A stretch of 64,000 bases of DNA from contig JAJRPF010000029.1 of the NCBI GenBank assembly GCA_024280885.1, positions 1 to 64,000 on the forward strand. The letters run 5' to 3'. The translations under genes and the position numbers were made by a program. The notes beneath the pieces were generated by a model. That model ran no database searches. It was not told the origin of the DNA and saw only the letters and a list, made by a program, of their open reading frames with translations. Shown piece after piece: positions 1-7,521 of this stretch; within the stretch, counting starts at the first letter, position 1, and every line of letters begins with the position of its first letter. The stretch is from Planctomycetota bacterium (GTDB taxonomy: Bacteria > Planctomycetota > JAJSAM01 > JAJVHW01).

Positions 1-70
1 GAACCCCGGGTACCAGTTAAGGCACACGCGCTTTCCAAGCGCGCCCGTTCGACCGCTCCGGCATCCCTCC
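1..70 (-). tRNA. tRNA-Ser (anticodon GGA), 3' end outside window
   Basis: On the minus strand the sequence opens with the acceptor strand GGAGGGA followed by TG, has a serine-type D arm and the anticodon loop TTGGAAA flanked by CGCGC and GCGCG. The anticodon is therefore GGA, reading UCC/UCU. The start of a long class II variable arm is visible. The T arm, acceptor 3' strand and CCA end lie beyond base 1, so the gene is partial here. It stands 47 nt downstream of a second serine tRNA, and the two are probably co-transcribed. Confidence 0.9.
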
Positions 71-117
71 GCAGGACAGCAAGATCGCTTCCCCGAAGCG
101 TCCGAGGACGCTCCGGT

Positions 118-207
118 TGGCGGAGGAGGCGGGATTTGAACCCGCGGTAGGCGCAAACCTACACCGGTTTTCGAAACCGGCCCATTCGACCGCTTTGGTA
201 CCCCTCC
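118..207 (-). tRNA. tRNA-Ser (anticodon CGA)
   Basis: The complete class II tRNA reads on the minus strand. The acceptor GGAGGGG pairs with CTCCTCC (one G-T wobble), with discriminator G and an encoded CCA at 118-120. The anticodon loop is TTCGAAA inside a CCGGT/ACCGG stem, giving anticodon CGA for UCG codons. The variable arm is long and the T loop is TTCAAAT. With the neighbouring GGA isoacceptor it forms a serine tRNA pair beside tadA, the SRP RNA and dnaX. Confidence 0.95.
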
Positions 208-268
208 GCATTGATCGGTCCGCTGAGCGTCCGCGCCTCAAGGGTGCGTGCGTCCAGATAAGGTCCGA

Positions 269-751
269 TCACGATCCGGAACGCGGAGTTTTCCCCGCTC
301 GCCTGCGGCTCGCAAAGAACTCCACGAGCATCGCGCCGCATTCGTCACCGAGCACGCCGCCCGTGACGTCGGCGCGGTGGTTGAGCTGCGGGTGTCGGAG
401 GAGATCCAGGACGGAACCGCCCGCGCCCGCCTTCGGGTCGTGCGCGCCGAAGACGACGCGCGGGATCCGGCCGAGAACGATCGCGCCGGCGCACATCGCG
501 CACGGTTCGAGCGTGACGTAGAGCGTTGTATCGAGCAGGCGCCAGCTCTCGAGCTCCGAGGCCGCCGTCGTGATCACGAGCATCTCGGCGTGCGCCGTGG
601 GGTCGTTCAGGCACTCGCGGCGGTTGTGGTCCCGCGCGATCACGCGGTCGCCGTGGACCAGGACGGCTCCGACGGGAACCTCGCCCTCGGTCGCGGCGCG
701 GCGCCCCTCGCGGAGCGCCTCGCGCATGAACTGGATGACGAGGGGAGACAT
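269..751 (-). CDS. tadA: tRNA adenosine(34) deaminase TadA
   Basis: TadA deaminates A34 to inosine in the tRNA-Arg(ACG) anticodon. The 160-residue product has the cytidine-deaminase zinc signature: His54-Ala-Glu56, with Glu as proton shuttle, and PCAMC with Cys84 and Cys87. Length is normal for the family. The frame stays open for 171 more codons upstream, but that part has no family similarity and runs across the SRP RNA gene, so I start at the ATG at 751, whose product begins MSPLVIQF. The gene lies between the serine tRNAs and the SRP RNA, all on the minus strand, a gene neighbourhood also known near dnaX in Firmicutes. Confidence 0.93.
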   Translation of the reverse strand: MSPLVIQFMREALREGRRAATEGEVPVGAVLVHGDRVIARDHNRRECLNDPTAHAEMLVITTAASELESWRLLDTTLYVTLEPCAMCAGAIVLGRIPRVVFGAHDPKAGAGGSVLDLLRHPQLNHRADVTGGVLGDECGAMLVEFFASRRRAGKTPRSGS

Positions 752-856
752 GGCAGACGGATGGCTGGAGGCTGAAGGCCGGAGAATGGAGGCGCGGTCG
801 CCGACCTGCGGCCTGCGGAGTGGTGCGGAGTTGCTGAGTGGCGCGGAGTTCGGACC

Positions 857-952
857 CCGGGATGCACGCACCCGGTTGGATTGGCTGAGGGCTGCTTCCG
901 TCAGGACCTGACCCGGTTCGCGTCCGCCCGTCGCGTGTGCGGAGACTTCCCC
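857..952 (-). ncRNA. ffs: 4.5S / small SRP RNA
   Basis: The minus strand holds the conserved domain IV core of signal recognition particle RNA: GGGTCAGGTCC, a four-base loop TGAC, then GGAAGCAGCCC (888-913). Both halves of the Ffh-binding symmetric loop (CAGG opposite AGCA) are present. The tetraloop is UGAC instead of the commoner GGAA. Flanking bases can extend the hairpin (GCACACGC near 940 against GTGCGTGC near 865), so the outer ends given here are estimates. It occupies the tadA-dnaX spacer (752-1144), as the SRP RNA does in Bacillus. The rest of that spacer shows only short GCGGAGT-type reiterations at 818-855. Confidence 0.82.
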
Positions 953-1144
953 CCGCGCCGTTTCAGCGGTTGCTTGACCGCCGGTGAGGGCGGTGAGCCG
1001 CGGATCGTACGTGGGGGGCGGGACGCGGGTCCGCGAATTCCGGCGGTTCTCTTCTCGGTCCGGAAGCGTGCCTCTCGGAACGCGTCGGCAGCCGCGCGTA
1101 TCGACGAGGAGCGCGTCGCCCGTTCCTGATACCCTCCCCTCCCC

Positions 1145-3178
1145 ATGGCCGGATATCAGGTGATCGCTCGCAAGTATCGCCCCCGCACCTTCGACGAGGT
1201 GGTGGGGCAGGAGGCCGTGGCACGCACGCTGCGCAACGCCATCGAGAGCGATCGCGTCGCGCATGCCTACATGTTCTGTGGGCCGCGCGGGGTCGGCAAG
1301 ACGTCCATGGCGCGCATCTTCGCCAAGGCGCTCAACTGCCTGAACGCGTCAGCGCCCACACCCGACCCGTGCGGCGAATGCGGTCTCTGCGTTGCGGCCG
1401 CCGTCGGCGAGGACCTCGATGTCTTCGAGATGGACGCAGCCTCGCATCGCAAGGTCGACGACGCGCGCACCCTGATTGCGAACGTCTCGTTCCAACCGGC
1501 GCGCGCGCGCTTCAAGGTCTACATCGTGGACGAGGTCCACATGCTGACCACCGAGGCGTTCAACGCCCTGCTCAAGACACTGGAGGAACCGCCGGGACAC
1601 GTCAAATTCGTGTTTGCGACGACGGATCCACAGAAGGTGCCAGCCACGATCCTCTCCCGTTGCCAGCGCTTCGACTTCCGTCCGGTGCCGGGCACGGCGA
1701 TCACGAAGCTGCTGCGTTCGATCTGCGAGCGCGAGGGCGTCGAGGCCGACGAGGCGGCTCTCGTCGCGATCTCTCGGGCGGCGTCGGGCGGCGTGCGCGA
1801 TGCTGAGTCGCTGCTGGAGCAACTGCGCACGCTCGGACGCGGCTCTGTACGGCTCGACGACCTGCACGCGCTCCTCGGCACGGTCTCAGGCGAGAGCATG
1901 CGGGCGCTCTTCGACGCCGTTGCCGACGGTGATGTCGGGCGCGCACTCGAGGTCACCGCGGCGGTTCTCGATGCGGGCACGGACCCCGGAGAGCTGCTGC
2001 GCCAGTGCATGCGGCACGCGCACGATCTCCTGGTCGTGAAGCTCCAGGGCTCGGGCTCGGTCGGGATCGTCGCCGACGCCGACTCGCGTAGCGCGCTCTC
2101 GGAACAGGCCGAGCGGATCTCGCAGGCCACGCTGGCGTATTCGGTCACGCTCTTCTCCGAGGCCTTGAAGAACGCGCGCTTGCTCGGCGAGGGGCGACTC
2201 TTCGCCGAGACCGCGCTCGCGCGCCTGGCTGGCCATCGCGAGATGCGCTACCTGGATCAGATCGTGCGCGATCTCGGCGCGCTCGAGAGGCGGCTGGATG
2301 GCGGGGACAGGAGCGACGGCGACAAGAGAGGCGGGAGCGGAAGTGATGGGGGCGAGAGAGATGGGGGCGGGGGCAGGCCCGCGCCGCGCCTGCCGCCCGC
2401 CCCCGACTCGGGAACCGGGACGGGGACTGTTCGCGCTGGCGCGCCGACGACGGTGGAGGCCGACGCCGAGCGTGGCGCAGGGCCAGCCTCGGCGGCTCCA
2501 GCGTCCCCAGCAAATCCAGCTGTTCCGGCGTATCCGGGGCGCGATGCGCGCGTTCCCGCGCCGAGTCAGGTTGCGGAGCGACCTCCGGAACGGGTCGCGT
2601 CGCCGTCCGCCACGGCCGACGCATATGCACCTGCCGAGGGCGGCGATGAGACTCATCCCGCCGAAACTCCACGTGGGACTCCTGCCGAGGGCCCACGAGA
2701 GACGCCGTCCGCCCCCCCTGTCGTGGCGGGCGATGCCGCCCACACGCCGTCGCTCGATGCGGGCGGACTGCGCGCGCGCTGGGGCGAAGTCCGCGAGGCG
2801 GCGCGCGCAGCGAGTTCGCGGCTGATGGCGCATCTGCAACCCGCGCGGGTCGAGAGCGTGGACGGTGACGTGCTGACCCTCTCGTTCCCGCAAGACAGCG
2901 CGTTCCACCGGAACGCGCTCGACGGCGCGGACCTGCGCGAGGCATTCCGTGACGTGCTCGAGAGTGTGGTCGGCCGCCGCATGAACGTCCGCACCACCGA
3001 GCGCCCCGACGACCCCGTCGAGCGCGAGGCCGAGGCGAAGCGGCAGGAGCGCCCACGCGATGTCGTGCGCGATCGCCTCTCCGCTTCCGAGATCGAGTCG
3101 GCGCGCTCCTCGCCGCTCACGAAACTCGCCGAGAGCGAACTCGGCGCGCGTATCGTGCATCTTGAGCGGGACGCATAG
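1145..3178 (+). CDS. dnaX: DNA polymerase III subunit gamma/tau
   Basis: This is the clamp-loader ATPase that loads the sliding clamp and, as tau, bridges polymerase cores and helicase. Of 677 residues, the first ~370 are the AAA+ module: Walker A GPRGVGKTS at 46-54, zinc cysteines C65, C76, C79 and C82, a Walker B YIVDEVH segment near 126, and sensor motif ILSRCQRF. Residues ~385-560 are low-complexity (Gly/Asp then Pro/Ala rich), a linker to a C-terminal tau-like domain. The TACCCT hexamer 9 nt before the ATG could be a -10 element; no Shine-Dalgarno is evident. ybaB and recR follow, the classic replication/repair operon order. No frameshift signal for a separate gamma form was identified. 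Confidence 0.96.
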   Translation: MAGYQVIARKYRPRTFDEVVGQEAVARTLRNAIESDRVAHAYMFCGPRGVGKTSMARIFAKALNCLNASAPTPDPCGECGLCVAAAVGEDLDVFEMDAASHRKVDDARTLIANVSFQPARARFKVYIVDEVHMLTTEAFNALLKTLEEPPGHVKFVFATTDPQKVPATILSRCQRFDFRPVPGTAITKLLRSICEREGVEADEAALVAISRAASGGVRDAESLLEQLRTLGRGSVRLDDLHALLGTVSGESMRALFDAVADGDVGRALEVTAAVLDAGTDPGELLRQCMRHAHDLLVVKLQGSGSVGIVADADSRSALSEQAERISQATLAYSVTLFSEALKNARLLGEGRLFAETALARLAGHREMRYLDQIVRDLGALERRLDGGDRSDGDKRGGSGSDGGERDGGGGRPAPRLPPAPDSGTGTGTVRAGAPTTVEADAERGAGPASAAPASPANPAVPAYPGRDARVPAPSQVAERPPERVASPSATADAYAPAEGGDETHPAETPRGTPAEGPRETPSAPPVVAGDAAHTPSLDAGGLRARWGEVREAARAASSRLMAHLQPARVESVDGDVLTLSFPQDSAFHRNALDGADLREAFRDVLESVVGRRMNVRTTERPDDPVEREAEAKRQERPRDVVRDRLSASEIESARSSPLTKLAESELGARIVHLERDA

Positions 3179-3211
3179 CCTGCGGGCCTGCTGGCCGATC
3201 AGCGACTTGCC

Positions 3212-3238
3212 GATAGACGACCGTTTGATAGACGACCG
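3212..3238. repeat. tandem duplication, GATAGACGACCG x2, 15-nt period
   Basis: Two exact copies of GATAGACGACCG sit at 3212-3223 and 3227-3238 in the dnaX-ybaB spacer. This is one of many 15-18 nt duplications in the intergenic spaces of this window. No regulatory role is evident. Confidence 0.8.
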
Positions 3239-3306
3239 AGTGACGAGCGACAAACCCCGGCACGGTGGCTCGTGAGAGTTCACCACCAGATCGAAGGACG
3301 AGCTCC

Positions 3307-3627
3307 ATGTCGATGGGAAACTTCAACCCCGATGTCCTGCGCCAGGCGCAATCCGTGCAGAAGAACCTCATGCGCTTGCGCGAGGAATTGAAGGAGCGCA
3401 TCGTCGAGGCCGACTCCGGTGGCGGACTCGTGAAGGCCTTCACGAACGGCAACGGGGAACTCGTCAAGCTCACCATCTCGCCGGATGCGATCGACGCCGA
3501 GGATCTCGGCCTGCTCGAAGACCTGGTCGTCGCCGCCGTGTTGAAGAGCCAGGAAGTTGCGAACGAACTCCAGCAGTCCGAGATGAACAAGGTCACGGGC
3601 GGCCTCTCGCTGCCGGGCCTCTTCTAA
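3307..3627 (+). CDS. ybaB: YbaB/EbfC family nucleoid-associated protein
   Basis: This small DNA-binding protein usually dimerises like tweezers and coats the nucleoid; it is commonly encoded between dnaX and recR. The 106-residue product has the family pattern: an N-terminal helix with QAQSVQKNLMRLREEL, the conserved strand GNGELVKLTISPDAI, and a C-terminal helix ending near MNKVTGGLSLPGLF. The ATG at 3307 is chosen because AAGGACGAG lies just upstream and because the reading-frame extension before it has no family similarity. It is 11 nt from recR, so co-expression is likely. Confidence 0.93.
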   Translation: MSMGNFNPDVLRQAQSVQKNLMRLREELKERIVEADSGGGLVKAFTNGNGELVKLTISPDAIDAEDLGLLEDLVVAAVLKSQEVANELQQSEMNKVTGGLSLPGLF

Positions 3628-3638
3628 GCGCCGCCATC

Positions 3639-4304
3639 GTGTCGTATGGCGAGTCGATGGATCAGCTCCTCGCGGAGCTCTCGCGTCTGCCCGGAGTCGG
3701 ACGCAAGACGGCCGAGCGCCTGGCGCACCACGTCTTGCGGATGCCGCGTGAAGACGCGGATCGGCTCGCGCGCGCCATCCACGAGGTGAAGCGACGGACG
3801 CGCTCGTGCTCCGTCTGCGCCAACGTGACGGAGCAGGACCCCTGCTCGATCTGCTCCGACGCCCGGCGCGATCCCCAGCGCGTTTGTGTGGTCGAGCAGG
3901 CGCGCGATGTCGTCGCGTTCGAGGAAGCAGCGGCGTGGCGCGGTCTCTATCACGTGTTGGGCGGTCGCATCTCGCCGCTCGACGGCGTACGTGCGGGAGA
4001 ATTGACCATCGGCGAGTTGGTCCGCCGCGTCGAGAACGACGGCGTGACCGAGATCGTGGTGGCGACGAGCCCCGACCTCGAGGGCGACGGCACCTGCCTT
4101 GAGATCGAGCGCGCGCTGGAGCACACGGGCGTGCGCGTCTCGCGCATCGCGCGCGGCGTTCCGACCGGCTACTCACTCGAGAATGCGTCTGCAGCCATGC
4201 TCCAGGACGCGCTTCGCGGGCGCTACGCCGTGGAAGAGTCAGCCGACGAGCCCGAGCCGGAGTCAGAGCCCGAGCCGCCCGCCGAGCCCGACGCGGCCGA
4301 GTAG
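3639..4304 (+). CDS. recR: Recombination protein RecR
   Basis: RecR works with RecO (and RecF) to load RecA at gaps. The 221-residue protein shows the N-terminal helix-hairpin-helix (LSRLPGVGRKTAERLAHH), a C4 zinc finger (C57, C60, C69, C72), a Toprim domain beginning near CVVEQARDV, and the C-terminal GGRISPLDGV / ARGVPTGYSLE walker-like region. Translation starts at a GTG. The last ~20 residues are an unusual acidic Glu/Pro tail (EPEPESEPEPPAEPDAAE) absent from typical ~200-residue RecR. The stop codon lies inside a 15-nt tandem duplication. Confidence 0.96.
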   Translation: MSYGESMDQLLAELSRLPGVGRKTAERLAHHVLRMPREDADRLARAIHEVKRRTRSCSVCANVTEQDPCSICSDARRDPQRVCVVEQARDVVAFEEAAAWRGLYHVLGGRISPLDGVRAGELTIGELVRRVENDGVTEIVVATSPDLEGDGTCLEIERALEHTGVRVSRIARGVPTGYSLENASAAMLQDALRGRYAVEESADEPEPESEPEPPAEPDAAE

Positions 4305-4327
4305 CCCAGCCCCGAGTAGCCCAGACC
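4298..4327. repeat. 15-nt tandem duplication across the recR stop codon
   Basis: CGAGTAGCCCAGCCC (4298-4312) is followed directly by CGAGTAGCCCAGACC (4313-4327), 14 of 15 bases identical. The recR stop TAG is in the first copy, and the second copy supplies another TAG in the same frame. The second copy also runs into the dispersed palindrome-type repeat at 4322. Confidence 0.85.
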
Positions 4328-4354
4328 GGGTCGGCCTTGGGGCCTTGTAGCCTC
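4322..4354 (+). repeat. dispersed repeat family A, single arm
   Basis: These 33 nt recur almost exactly at 46332-46364 (one A/G difference) and, inverted, at 46404-46436. Here only one arm is present, so no hairpin can form from it alone. It lies between recR and the rpoN promoter. Confidence 0.85.
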
Positions 4355-4480
4355 GGCCGATGCCCCCCAGATCTTCCGACTAGCCGCGCAGGGGGCGGTG
4401 CTCCCGCTGCGTGCGGCCCGCTGCTTCAGCGCCGCGTGCGTTAGCCTTTAGCAAATTCCGGACCAGATCGGGATTCCAGC

Positions 4481-4509
4481 CTGACAGGCCTGCGAATCAG
4501 CGGTACAGT
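4481..4509 (+). promoter_or_regulatory. putative sigma-70 promoter for rpoN
   Basis: CTGACA (4481-4486) and TACAGT (4504-4509) are separated by 17 nt, close to the TTGACA/TATAAT consensus. It would give a leader of about 55 nt before the rpoN start. Based on pattern match only. Confidence 0.5.
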
Positions 4510-4570
4510 CGAGTTGCCGTATCGGATCGTCCGATGAGGCAGTGGCAACGAGACTCGAGAGGTGGTCGGC

Positions 4571-6286
4571 GTGCGTTTGGAAATGGGACTCCATACGAAG
4601 CTCGCCCTGCAGCAGAAGCAGGTGCTGGCTCCCCAGATGATCCAGGCGATCGAGATTCTCCAACTCCCGTCGATCAACCTGCAGGACTACGTCGACCAGC
4701 AGCTTGCCGAGAACGACGCCCTCGTGGTTGACATGCCGGAGGAGGCCGAGGAACGCGAGGACTCCGATACGCCCGACGACGGGCCGACCGAGAAGGAGAT
4801 CGAGGAGTACACGCCGGATGACTGGGACGACTGGCGGCCGCCTCTGCGGCGCGCAGCGCTCGACGACCGCGACCCGAAGATGGAGGCGCTCGCCAACAGC
4901 CCCGGTCGCCCGGCTTCCTTGCAGGACCTGCTCTCCGACCAACTCGCGGGCGTCGGCGCCCTGCGGCGCGTCACGCTGCTCGCGCGCCTCATCATCTACA
5001 ACCTGGATGGGCGCGGGTACTTCGCTCCGCATCGCTACGTCGGCCCGTTCCTCGACGCAACCGACCAATACGGCTACCTGAACAAGCCGCTCGTCGACGT
5101 CGTGGCTGCCGTCGATGGTGTGGCCGCGGTGAAGGTGCCCAAGGCGAAGCGCGGCATCACGCCAGAGCAGGTGATCGCAGCCGAGGAGGAGCGCGATCGC
5201 AACGTCATGGAAGCGCAGCAGGTCCTCGCGCGCGTTCAGGATATTCGCGCCCAGGACGGGGGCGAGGCGCTGACGAAGCTCGAGGTGGAGATGATGTATC
5301 CGCTCGTCGAAGTGATCGAGCAGGCGCGCTCCGATCCTGAGCTGCTCGATCTCGGGGACGCGCCGACGCTCCGCGAGGTCGAGCAGGCGTTGTCATTGGT
5401 CCAATCCCTCGAGCCGCGTGGCATCGCGGGCCGTACGCCGACCGAGACCCTGCTGCTGCAACTCGATCCTGCGGACCTCCTCTACCGCGAGAAACGATGT
5501 CTGATCGAGGACCATCTCGAGGATCTCGAACGCAACCGCATGACGCGGATCGCGCGCGACATGGGTCTTGCCATGGACGAGATTCAGATCCTCGTCGAGG
5601 AGTTGAAAGCCCTGGACCCGAGGCCGGGCGGGCGGTTGGCGCCGGAGCAGGCGCAGGCGATCCACCCCGACGTGGTCGTCGTCGAGACCCACGAAGGCGA
5701 TTTCACCATCGAGCTGATCAACTCGCTGATCCCGCCCCTGTCGATCTCCGAGGAGGCGCTCGACATCGCCGGCGACACCGCGATGCCGGCCAATATCCGC
5801 AAGATGTACGCGAAGCGGATCGACAGCGCGCGCTGGCTGATCGAGGCCATTCGGCAGCGTCAGAACACGCTCTCGCGCGTCGCGCAGCGCATCTTCTTCC
5901 ATCAACGGTCGTTCCTCGAGCATGGCGAAGACGCGCTGCGTCCGCTCAAGATGCAGACCGTCGCCGACGAGTTGAGCATTCACGTCTCCACCGTCTCGCG
6001 CGCGATCGCTGACAAATACGTGCAGACCCCGCGTGGCGTGAAGGCGCTGAAGTTCTTCTTCACGGGGGGGACCGAGAACGCCAGTGGCGAGGTGGAGTCC
6101 CGTCACAAGGTGAAGAACCTGGTCAAGTCCATCATCGACGCGGAGGATCGCAGCCATCCGCTCAGCGACGACGACGTCGCGGCGAGGATGAAGGAGCGTG
6201 GCCTCGGGATTGCCCGTCGCACGGTGACGAAGTATCGCAAGCAACTCGGAATCCCGTCGTCGCGGCAACGTCGCCAGTGGGCCTGA
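4571..6286 (+). CDS. rpoN: RNA polymerase sigma-54 factor RpoN
   Basis: Sigma-54 directs transcription from -24/-12 promoters with AAA+ activators. The protein (571 residues from this start) has a Gln/Leu-rich region I (MRLEMGLHTKLALQQKQVL...), a strongly acidic region II (~50-90), the core-binding domain, a helix-turn-helix (LSIHVSTVSRAIADKYV) and the diagnostic RpoN box ARRTVTKYR at 548-556. It is about 90 residues longer than E. coli RpoN, mainly through charged insertions around residues 130-240. GTG 4571 is preferred over GTG 4562 or ATG 4583 because GAGAGG lies 8 nt upstream and MRLEMG matches the usual RpoN start. truA follows after 4 nt, and the hpf-PTS genes lie further on. Confidence 0.96.
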   Translation: MRLEMGLHTKLALQQKQVLAPQMIQAIEILQLPSINLQDYVDQQLAENDALVVDMPEEAEEREDSDTPDDGPTEKEIEEYTPDDWDDWRPPLRRAALDDRDPKMEALANSPGRPASLQDLLSDQLAGVGALRRVTLLARLIIYNLDGRGYFAPHRYVGPFLDATDQYGYLNKPLVDVVAAVDGVAAVKVPKAKRGITPEQVIAAEEERDRNVMEAQQVLARVQDIRAQDGGEALTKLEVEMMYPLVEVIEQARSDPELLDLGDAPTLREVEQALSLVQSLEPRGIAGRTPTETLLLQLDPADLLYREKRCLIEDHLEDLERNRMTRIARDMGLAMDEIQILVEELKALDPRPGGRLAPEQAQAIHPDVVVVETHEGDFTIELINSLIPPLSISEEALDIAGDTAMPANIRKMYAKRIDSARWLIEAIRQRQNTLSRVAQRIFFHQRSFLEHGEDALRPLKMQTVADELSIHVSTVSRAIADKYVQTPRGVKALKFFFTGGTENASGEVESRHKVKNLVKSIIDAEDRSHPLSDDDVAARMKERGLGIARRTVTKYRKQLGIPSSRQRRQWA

Positions 6287-6290
6287 GAAC

Positions 6291-7268
6291 GTGTCGGGCG
6301 CTGGGCACCCAGCGGACCCATCCGCGCCGACGAGTCCGGCGAGGACCGCAGCAGCGACGGCCTTGAACACGACGACTCCCGCGCGTGCGGAGGCACTGCG
6401 GCGTCTCGATCTCCGCCATCTGGCCGGGCGCCGCCCGCCGCGCACGCTGGACGTGGAGCGCCACTTCCGTGCGATCGTTGCGTACGACGGAGCCGATTGG
6501 ACGGGCTGGCAGCGCCAACCGGCATTCGTGAGCGTCATGGAGGTGCTCGAGGCGGCGCTCGAGACGGCGACCGGGACGGCGATCACACTCCGCGGCGCGG
6601 GTCGCACCGACGCGGGCGTGCACGCGGTCGGGCAGGCGATCGCGTTCCGCAGCGAGACGGCTCTGCCGCCCGAGGCACTGCGACACATCTGTCTACAGAT
6701 CCTGCCCCGGTCCGTCCGCGTATCGTGCGTCGAGGAGGCGCCGCCTGGCTGGAATCCGCAGCGCGATGCCGTGCGCAAGCTGTATCGCTACCGCGTTCTC
6801 GAGTCCGCCCGACCGTCGCCCGCTCTGGAACGCATCGCGTGGCGCGTCGGTCTCGCGCTCGACATTGGAGCCATGCGCGACGCCTCGCTCGCGCTCATCG
6901 GGCGGCACGACTTCCGGGCGTTCCGCAACGACCCGGGACGCGCGCGCCGCGACGAGGGCACCGTGCGCACGATCGAGAGCATCATGCTGGAGCGCCGCCT
7001 CGATCTGCTGCACATCGACGTCGTCGGACCGGGGTTCCTCTACATGATGGTGCGCAACGTGAGTGCCGCGCTGATGGAGGTCGGGCGCGGCCACCGGGAT
7101 CCGGCCTGGGTCGCCGGTCTGCTCGGGTCGCGCGATCGCAAACTCGGGCCGGCGCCGGCGCCCGCGCAGGGCCTCACGCTTGAGAACGTCGAGTACGCCG
7201 ATGGGTTCGGGCAGGTCACTGAGAGCGACGCCACGCGCTCGCGTTGGAACGTGCCGCGGCGCCGATGA
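6291..7268 (+). CDS. truA: tRNA pseudouridine(38-40) synthase TruA
   Basis: TruA isomerises U38-U40 in the anticodon stem-loop. The catalytic Asp lies in GAGRTDAGVHAVGQ. Other family blocks are VAYDGADWTGWQRQ, YRYRV, HDFRAF and FLYMMVRNVSAALMEVGRG. At 325 residues it is ~60 longer than usual because of an Ala/Arg/Pro-rich N-terminal extension. The frame starts at GTG 6291, 4 nt after the rpoN stop; a later start near the VERHFRAIVAYDG segment cannot be excluded. Its place between rpoN and hpf breaks the usual rpoN-hpf-ptsN order. Confidence 0.93.
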   Translation: MSGAGHPADPSAPTSPARTAAATALNTTTPARAEALRRLDLRHLAGRRPPRTLDVERHFRAIVAYDGADWTGWQRQPAFVSVMEVLEAALETATGTAITLRGAGRTDAGVHAVGQAIAFRSETALPPEALRHICLQILPRSVRVSCVEEAPPGWNPQRDAVRKLYRYRVLESARPSPALERIAWRVGLALDIGAMRDASLALIGRHDFRAFRNDPGRARRDEGTVRTIESIMLERRLDLLHIDVVGPGFLYMMVRNVSAALMEVGRGHRDPAWVAGLLGSRDRKLGPAPAPAQGLTLENVEYADGFGQVTESDATRSRWNVPRRR

Positions 7269-7354
7269 TGGCGCGCTCCACGTTGCTCTACGTCGCTCAC
7301 ACGGGCTCGCTCTGAGCCTCGCCCGGGGTTTCCGGTCGCACCCCCGTAGCGACT

Positions 7355-7382
7355 TTGGAGCGTTTCGCTGCTGAGCTAAGAT
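7355..7382 (+). promoter_or_regulatory. putative sigma-70 promoter for the hpf-pts operon
   Basis: TTGGAG (7355-7360), a 16-nt spacer and TAAGAT (7377-7382) resemble a vegetative promoter. It would give a ~130-nt leader that contains the 18-nt duplication carrying the ribosome-binding site. A small hairpin (GGCTC-GCTCT-GAGCC, 7304-7318) just upstream could end the rpoN-truA transcript. Confidence 0.42.
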
Positions 7383-7485
7383 ACGTGGCCCAGAGTGTCG
7401 CGTCGCCCGAAGTGAGGGCGGGGTACACCGGACATGAGCGAAGGCGACGAGATACTCAGTGAATTGCTCGATGGAGAACGCTGCC

Positions 7486-7521
7486 TAATGGAGACCCCCC
7501 TGTTAATGGAGACCCCCCTGT
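7486..7521 (+). repeat. perfect 18-nt tandem duplication carrying the hpf ribosome-binding site
   Basis: TAATGGAGACCCCCCTGT occurs twice head to tail (7486-7503 and 7504-7521). The second copy supplies GGAG 9 nt before the hpf GTG and contains the first two bases of that start codon, so the Shine-Dalgarno is duplicated. In another frame, ATG at 7488 opens a 15-codon reading frame ending at 7535, overlapping the hpf start. Confidence 0.85.
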
